A DNA stretch of 64,000 bases from Luscinia megarhynchos. Taxonomy: Eukaryota > Chordata > Aves > Passeriformes > Turdidae. The position numbers and the translations under genes were made by a program. The notes under the pieces are model-generated. The model made no database searches. It worked only from the letters and a program-made list of their open reading frames with translations, and was not told where the DNA came from. Of the stretch, positions 58,128 to 64,000 are shown in pieces (positions within the stretch are counted from its first letter, which is position 1; each line of letters opens with the position of its first letter). The stretch lies in the NCBI GenBank assembly GCA_034336665.1, contig CM067568.1:9507165-9571164 (forward strand), read 5' to 3'.

Positions 58128-59325
58128 GGGAGCCCCTGTGGCCAAAGCAGCTTCTCCACAACTCAAAGCCAAGCACAGAGGAGCCTGTGAGCTCTGGAGG
58201 GGACACAAACACATTTTGATTGAACATCTGGGCAGAAGGACCTGTTCTGGGGTCAGGGCATTTTGCACAGCCCTGTGCTGAGGCACTGGCTGGTTTAAAT
58301 GACTTGCTCAAGAGTGAAGATGCCCTGTGACAGACACAGAGGAGTGCTGGTGTGGAGGAAAGTTGGGAAGCTGGCTGTGAAATAGTTAAGCAGCCAGCAT
58401 AGATCTGTGGGGAGATGCCAGCTTGGGGCAGCAGGACCCACAAATCAGCTCGAAAAACCTCATGGAGAGTAATCTGGGAACTGCACTGATGTAAGATAAA
58501 AAAAAAATTAAAAAAAGACACTCCTGCATTTCCTGCTTTTTATTTTTCCTTTTAATTCCACCCTGACCCACCAGCCCCATGCCACCTGGCTGGGCAGGAG
58601 CATCCTTCCCACCCCCTGCACTCCTGTGTCTCCCCCACCCCAACCCATCCCACTGGGCTCTTTTATCCCCTTGGTTATATCTCCACCACCCATGGAGCTT
58701 TGGCTTCTCCTGTTTTTCTCTGTGGCAGCTGTGGTGGAAGGGAGGGAAGGAGAGAGTGCCTGGCTCCCTGGGCACCTCCACGAACCCCCTCAGAGTAGCT
58801 CAGGGGAATGAGGTAAAATATATTCCAGCAGAAAGTGTATGGAAATTAAGTTTCCCTCCAGGACCCTCCTTTCAAGCCCCACACTCTCAAAATTACTGTT
58901 TGATCCCCTTTACCAGGATCTGGACAGTCTTTTCCCCCAGTGGAGAGTCAAATCAGCATTAATTAAGAAACCCTTGTAATTAACCGAGGGATATTGTGGT
59001 TTTCTACATCCCAGCTGCACTCACAGGGCGCACGCTGAGATACCACAGCTCCAGGTCCCCGTGCCCTGCCTCGGGCAGGAGCACAAAATCCATCAGGAAA
59101 CTTGCAGCTGAGGAGCCAAAATGCTCATTAACTTACAGAATGAAATTTCTGTAGCTCAATTAAATTCTTTAATTCTGCTTCGCGTACCCACGAGAGTCAA
59201 ACCAACCCTTCTGTGCATCGCCGGGGTCCTGCTCCCTCTCCAAAAAACACTGAACCCCGCGGCTCTGGCTGGGGTTTGGGAGTCCCGGGTGCGGCTGCGG
59301 GACCCCTGTCCCGGTCCGGAGCGCT
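58128..59325 (-). other. 5'UTR remainder and probable intron 1 of the PRLHR-like gene
   Basis: On the minus strand 'tttgtgtcccctccag' ends at 58,194 and would start the coding exon at 58,193. A strong donor (CTCGGCAG then GTAAGAG) lies at 59,331/59,330. The intron would be about 1.14 kb. The open frame of the receptor extends further upstream to 58,286, but that part would be intronic. I see no repeat except an A-rich run at 58,499-58,516. Confidence 0.5.
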
Positions 59326-59880
59326 CTTACCTGCCGAGGGCTCCGGGGTGCTCGGGCTGGGAGCCGCCCGCTGCCCGCCGGTGTTCCCGTGAGGATGAGG
59401 AGGAGCGCTCCCTTCGCGGGGTGTTCACCAGCACAGCCTCTCTCAGCCGGGGTTTTATGCTGTGAGGTTTTTTGTCTTGCTTTGTCTTCCTTTATTTTTT
59501 TTTCCCGCTGCTTGAGCCTTTCAGTCCCGGAGGAACAGGACGTTCCCACCCCCTGCGCTCGGTGTTCCGCGCACATCCCAGCGCCCCGCACCGCAGGTGG
59601 AGCCGCATCCCGCCCCCCGGCCCGGCGGGGAGCACCGGGGGGCTGCGGGAGCCCCTCCCTCGCCCTCGGGGCTGGATCCAGGCACATTCTCCCTGCAGGA
59701 GAGGACGCGGGGACCGCGCGGAGCTCCCGGAGCCGGCGGCGCCCGCACCGTCGGGGTCCCGGCCCGGGGGCGAGGGAAGAGCGGGGAAAATGGGGAGGGG
59801 GCAGAGCGGGGAGAGGGTGACCCAGCCGCACCCAGCCCGGGGTGCTGGTGGCCCAGCTGGGGGGGCAAGTGTAGGATGGG
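59230..59880 (-). promoter_or_regulatory. CpG-island promoter of the PRLHR-like gene
   Basis: A dense run of CpG words ('gcccggcggggagcaccggg', 'gaggacgcggggaccgcgcg') stands between AT-rich flanks. It lies directly upstream of the inferred first exon. Open frames of 100-220 codons on both strands here follow from composition. Confidence 0.55.
59331..59520 (-). other. Probable 5'UTR exon 1 of the PRLHR-like gene
   Basis: The exon end is set by the GTAAG donor (complement of 'cttac', 59,326-59,330). The upstream boundary is unknown. The exon lies at the edge of a CpG-rich block. This is a sequence-only inference. Confidence 0.4.
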
Positions 59881-60644
59881 GCGAGCCATTGTGAATTGCC
59901 CCTAATGAGAAAGGGTACCAGGGTGAGCCGTGCTTAAATAAGGGGAGATGATAAATAATGATCATCCGCTGGAATTTTGGGAGGACAACAGGAATGGGAA
60001 TTGTCAGAGCCGTCACAGAAGTTCTGTAAAATGGAGAGTTTTGGTGCAAAATGGTGATTAATTCATCCCAATCTGATGGAACTGGGCTGGTTATTAAAGC
60101 TGGCTGAGCTGATCCACGGGAGAGTGCTCACCCCTGCCGAATAATCAACAGGAAAAAATCATCTTTGTCTCCGTATCAGCGCCTGACGAGAGCTGCTGTT
60201 AATTTTAAAGAGCAGAACAATCAGATAAGGAGAGCCAGAGGCTGGCTGGAGAGCAGAGCTGGGCTTTGGAGCCGAAAACGGGATGATGACTCCACCCCAA
60301 GGCAGTCACAGGCCACAGGGTGACCCAGCTGCAGCACTGGGAGCTCTCCCCTCTGCACGGGCTCCTCCTGGAGAAACCTTCCTTGACATCACCTTTGCTG
60401 CTTCCAGAGCATGCAGAATAAATCTCTGTTATTCCCAGAGCTCGTATTGCCCCACCCCAGGTCCTGGCTCAGGGGCACAAGGATGGGTTGGAAGCTGCAG
60501 CCCACCCTGTGGCATCCTGCTGTCCCTCCCATCCTGTATGGATGATGGACTGGAATCAGCTTGTTGTGATTTTTACTCTTTTCCATGTCACCAGGGTGGT
60601 TTGTAGAAATAACCAGAGATCCTTGAGACCCTGTCAATTCCAAA

Positions 60645-60920
60645 GGAGGATGGAATGTTTAATGGCCGTAACCTGAAGGAGGGAAGGTTTAGAGTGGATA
60701 TCAGGAAGAAATTCTTCCCTGTGAAGGTGCTGAGGCCCTGGCACAGGTTGTTCAGGGAAGCTGTGGCTGCCCCTGGATCCCTGGCAGTGTCCAAAGCCAG
60801 GTTGGACAGGGCTTGGAGCAACCTGGCATAGTGGAACTTGTCCTTGCCCACGGCACAGGGTGGAACTGGATGAGCTTTGAGGTCCGTTCCAACCCAAATT
60901 ATCCTGGAATTCAGCATCAC
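60645..60920 (+). mobile_element. CR1 LINE fragment (3' end)
   Basis: Sense copy: 'atcaggaagaaattcttccc', 'tgctgaggccctggcacagg', 'ctggatgagctttgaggtcc', 'gttccaacccaaattatcct'. It ends without the terminal octamers. Confidence 0.92.
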
Positions 60921-61349
60921 CACAGGGTGCTGCCAGCTCGTGCTTTTGTGGGATTGATTCCTTTGGTCCAGGCTTGTAGAGAACCACATCTTCTTCCCAT
61001 TTGGATGGGTGAGAGCCTTTCCTTGCTGCCCAAAGTGTTTTGTCAGCCCTGCCTCCCCTTGCTCTGGCAAGAGCAGCAGGTGAATTGTGTTAGACACAAT
61101 TTTATTTTGCCCCATTTTGAAAGCAAACCCCTGCCAGGCCGGGGCTGTGCCACCACATGGGGTCTCCACTGGCTTTGAGGGGTACAGAAATAATGTCTCA
61201 CGCAGAGATAAAGTTAAAATATTGTTTTTAAAAGGTACAAAGGGGAGGGGGGGGATACTGTTTCCTTTTTCATCTATCATTTATCCTGCATGAAAGTCAT
61301 TCCTTGTATCTGGTGGCTGGTTTGTGCCTGTGCAAAAATTTGGGTTAAA

Positions 61350-61512
61350 TTGTTAAAAGCAGGCTGCCCAGGGCAAGGGTAGAGTCCCCAGCCCTGGAGG
61401 GATTTAAAAGCTGTGTGGCTTTTGTGGCACTTGGGGACAGGGGTGGGCTCAGCTGTGCTGGGCTTGGATTTGATGATCCCAGAGGGTTTTTCCAGCCTCA
61501 ATGATTCTCCCT
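61350..61512 (+). mobile_element. CR1 LINE fragment (3' end, divergent subfamily)
   Basis: Sense copy: 'gcaggctgcccagggcaagg', 'gtccccagccctggagggat', 'ttggatttgatgatcccaga', 'gggtttttccagcctcaatg', ending 'attct'. Confidence 0.88.
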
Positions 61513-62194
61513 CTGTGGGAGTTATTCCCACACATAGGAAGACTGGTGTTGCAGTAGAAGTAAAAACCACCCCCAGTGAGGCTGCTGCTTTTAACAGCAA
61601 GAGTTTGTTTGGTGCAGAGGAGCTCAGCAGCCTGTTTTTTCTCAAAATAAACCCCAATATTGGGAGGTAAAGCCCTTGCTACTCAAATGATGCATGGCAT
61701 CACTAACAGCACTGCTCAGACACATCACACTCCTATTCAGTTTCAGTGATTTTGTAAAGAAGTTTTAAAGGTTTTTTTTAATTGTGATTTAAGTACTGAC
61801 CCACCCCAAGTCTATACTCTCTGTTATAATTTAATTACATATAATTATATTTATGTAACTGTATTATTTATATATGAGAGGGGGGGAAAGTAAACTCTAC
61901 ATAAAGGATTAATTTAAGGAAATTACTGGTCCATCTTTGAAATGATCAGTTGGATTTTCTTTTGCCCCACATGTTTCCACAGAGCAGGTCAGAGAATCTT
62001 GTAATGATTATTATTTTTACAAGTGAAATAATAAGAGCTGTTCCCTCAGGTCCCTTCTCCAAAGGAAATGCTTGGTGATGTGGACATGGAATTATTTCAG
62101 CACCATTCTTTTGGGTACATTTCTTCCTCAAACATGTTTAGGAACAGGTAAGATAATATAACGCATCCTCACAGTGCTTGCTACCCATAAGAAT

Positions 62195-62200
62195 TTTATT
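62195..62200 (-). terminator. CCDC32: Candidate CCDC32 polyadenylation signal (AATAAA, minus strand)
   Basis: The complement of 'tttatt' gives AATAAA, followed by 'attcttatgggtagcaagca'. It would make a 1.5 kb 3'UTR. A second hexamer lies further on (61,101-61,106). Neither has a clear GU-rich element. Confidence 0.4.
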
Positions 62201-63710
62201 GACTGGGAATTAGGCTGGGGACAGAGAAATTGATGCTTTCTCTCTCTGCACAAACCATTTCTGGGAACAGCTCAGAGTTCTGCACATTTGTCACAGCTTT
62301 GCTACATCAGGTGAGAGAGATCTGCACAAGGACACAGACTTAATATAATAAAGGACAGTTAAAGGATAAATTAGAAGGGACATTTAATGACCAAACCAGC
62401 AAGACACGAGGCTTGTGCATCACTGGCACTCAGGTGATTCACCCCATTTCTCTAGGTTTAAAACACAAGGGATTGCTTTACTGGAGAATTCTGAGGGGGA
62501 CTTTTTTGGGAGGTGAGAATGGGGTGGGAGTTGCACCAGGAAAGCTGACGGTGGTGCCTCTATTTGGGTACAGAGACAGGAAACTGGGAGGCTCCAGCAA
62601 GAATTTACTCCTAAAAAAGTATTTTCCAACAGATACATAAATGAACACGGTATTAAACTGGTGTGGATTAACTCTCAGAACCACAGTTTCCCCCAAGGAG
62701 CTCTGACAGACTGTGCTGCTTCCCTCTACCGACCTCCAGTGTTGGTGCTGAGGCAGGACACACAGATCAGCGAAAAATCAGCACAAAATCAGATTCTTGG
62801 ATTAGTAAAAGGGAATAACCCTTTGAAGAGTTAAGCAGGGTGAAAAAAACCAATTAAATGCTAAATATATTTCAAGTCAGAGAATTCTATGCAATTCTGT
62901 GATGAAAACAAGTTGTTTGTAGCCTCCCTGGCTACCCCTCTTGGTTTCAATACAGAATCTCATCTGATCTTTTTCTGGAGAGGCTGAAGGAATAAAGAAC
63001 AGGTACAAAATGACCAACAAGAGGAAAAATACCCCCCCTACGGTCTATAATAGAGAGTTTGGGCAGTAAAGTGGGATATTGGGGGTGCATTACAGAGAGG
63101 AATGTGAAATAGCTACAATGTCAATGACACCATCAATTTGTTGACTGCAGTGAGAGCTTCCTTCAGGGTCCCAAATTCAGAGGTGAGAAATATCTGTCTT
63201 CTTCCTGGCACAGCCTGGGGCCAAGTCAGACTGAAACAGTGAAGATCTGGAGAAAACACCAAAGTGGATTTGGCAGGAAAGGAAAAAAATGCCCAACGGA
63301 GTAATGGAAAGGTAAAAAACAGGAATAAAGTGATTCAGTGGTTTCTCTGCTCTCTTCTAGACCGTGATGTTTTCTGGTGTTTCCCAACAACTGCTTTTGT
63401 TGTTGTTGTTGTTGTTTAATGTGTCTCCTGATGGATTCCAAGCAATCCACATCCAGGCTGGAATGATGAGGTGGCTGCAGGCTGGAGAAGATCAGCGTGA
63501 GGTTTCGGTTCAGCCGTTCCCTCCCGTCCCTACCAGTGCCAGTCGCTGTCTGCAGAGCTCCAGAGCTGGAATTTGGTGTGTTGGGGGCTCTTCATTTAAA
63601 AATTACTTATTCAATCACTGATAATTTGCTCTTTGCCCCCCTTTCTGCTATTCCTATACATCTTCCTGGGGGCTGGGTCAAGAGGCAGCCCCGGGCAGGG
63701 TTGGGGGCTG
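62201..63710 (-). other. CCDC32: CCDC32 3'UTR (inferred)
   Basis: Sequence after the conserved CCDC32 stop codon. It contains a (GTT)n run at 63,397-63,417, read as (AAC)n in the transcript. No other gene is recognised. Its extent depends on which polyadenylation signal is used. Confidence 0.45.
63397..63417. repeat. (GTT)n microsatellite
   Basis: Seven GTT units, within the inferred CCDC32 3'UTR. Confidence 0.9.
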
Positions 63711-63851
63711 TCACTGCTCCGCAGCCGGAGGCTCCTCCTCGTTCTCGGGCTTCTCCTGGCTGTGATTCCACCGGGATGAGGCACTGCACCTCCTCGGAGC
63801 TTGATGGCCACCTTGTCAGGCTGCAGCCAGCGCTTCAGGTGCTCCAGCGTG
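63711..63851 (-). CDS. CCDC32: CCDC32 terminal exon (partial gene, two frame breaks)
   Basis: CCDC32 is a small protein linked to assembly of the AP2 clathrin adaptor. Only its last coding exon is in the window. The acceptor 'ctttgctgtccccag' ends at 63,852, and the exon opens STLEHLKRWLQPDKVAI, matching human STLEHFKRWLQPDKVAV. The human protein goes on EEVQYLIPPESQ and ends EDEPAAGDKPAAAEQ. Here EEVQCLIPVESQ is found one base out of frame, and EKPENEEEPPAAEQ-stop (TGA 63,711-63,713) a further base out. Two single extra bases, near 63,805-63,808 and 63,757-63,761, would explain both. Read without correction, the first frame stays open to about 63,611 with an unrelated arginine-rich tail. Minus-strand orientation and the place after CHST14 agree with human synteny. 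Confidence 0.85.
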
Positions 63852-64000
63852 CTGGGGACAGCAAAGGGACACCTTTGTGAGAGGAGGGAGTGGCAGAGCT
63901 GCCCAGGAACACACAGGAGAAGCGACAGGAAAAGCCTCCACGGGCATTTCCTGCCCCTCTGCAGCTATTCCCATTCCCACATGTGAGGTCTGGATCCTCG
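63852..64000 (-). other. CCDC32: CCDC32 last intron (partial)
   Basis: Sequence upstream of the terminal exon on the minus strand. A pyrimidine-rich tract precedes the acceptor. No further exon is visible before the window edge. Confidence 0.7.

Larger units (their letters stand above)
59900..62190. other. Intergenic region between the PRLHR-like gene and CCDC32
   Basis: No gene is recognised. Two sense CR1 fragments lie inside (60,645-60,920 and 61,350-61,510). A very AT-rich block at 61,815-61,880 has no other feature. Confidence 0.6.

Noticed and set aside
56974..58190. 329- and 343-codon frames overlapping the GPCR in other frames
   Set aside because: They are shadows of the GC-rich receptor exon. 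The receptor frame carries all the conserved GPCR motifs.
1..64000. CRISPR arrays, bacterial operons, phage or integron structures
   Set aside because: The sequence is vertebrate nuclear DNA with spliced genes and CR1 LINEs; no direct-repeat and spacer arrays were seen.

Overview
The window looks like avian nuclear DNA. It holds intron-containing vertebrate genes with GT-AG junctions and more than twenty short 5'-truncated fragments of the bird-type CR1 LINE, and its conserved gene order is BAHD1, CHST14, then CCDC32. As I recall it, these three genes are also neighbours on human 15q15. In this window a prolactin-releasing-peptide-receptor-like GPCR sits between CHST14 and CCDC32. The species cannot be fixed from the sequence alone.

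Layout. 1-18,755 is non-coding: upstream DNA and/or the first intron of BAHD1, with CR1 fragments, a long pyrimidine tract and AT-rich patches with homeodomain-like motifs. 18,756-34,075 is BAHD1 (+): a large coding exon 2, five further coding exons and a 3 kb 3'UTR. 34,076-44,109 is intergenic DNA without recognisable CR1; it holds an orphan CpG-dense patch and one long but unconvincing open frame. 44,110-44,830 is two head-to-tail CR1 fragments that run into the CpG-rich promoter of CHST14 (+), whose single coding exon is 45,016-46,086 and whose 3'UTR ends near 47,085. 47,090-55,720 is intergenic with several CR1 fragments. 55,720-59,500 is the PRLHR-like receptor (-), with a single coding exon, a probable 5'UTR exon and a GC-rich promoter. 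59,900-62,190 is intergenic with two CR1 fragments. 62,195-63,851 is the terminal exon of CCDC32 (-); the rest of that gene lies beyond the right edge.

The genes do not form one pathway. BAHD1 is a heterochromatin and H3K27me3-reader scaffold, CHST14 is a Golgi dermatan 4-O-sulfotransferase, the GPCR is an RFamide-type neuropeptide receptor, and CCDC32 is a small coiled-coil protein linked to clathrin-adaptor assembly. They are linked by ancient synteny.

The most notable observations are frame breaks. In BAHD1 exon 2 the conserved N-terminus and the rest of the protein lie in different frames, and a GGGTTTG heptamer sits exactly at the stop codon in the position and frame of a -1 slippery site. 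In the last exon of CCDC32, conserved residues are spread over three frames. All three breaks fit one-base length changes in short homopolymers, so assembly error is the simplest explanation, but each can be tested directly. I did not find a convincing new biological system.
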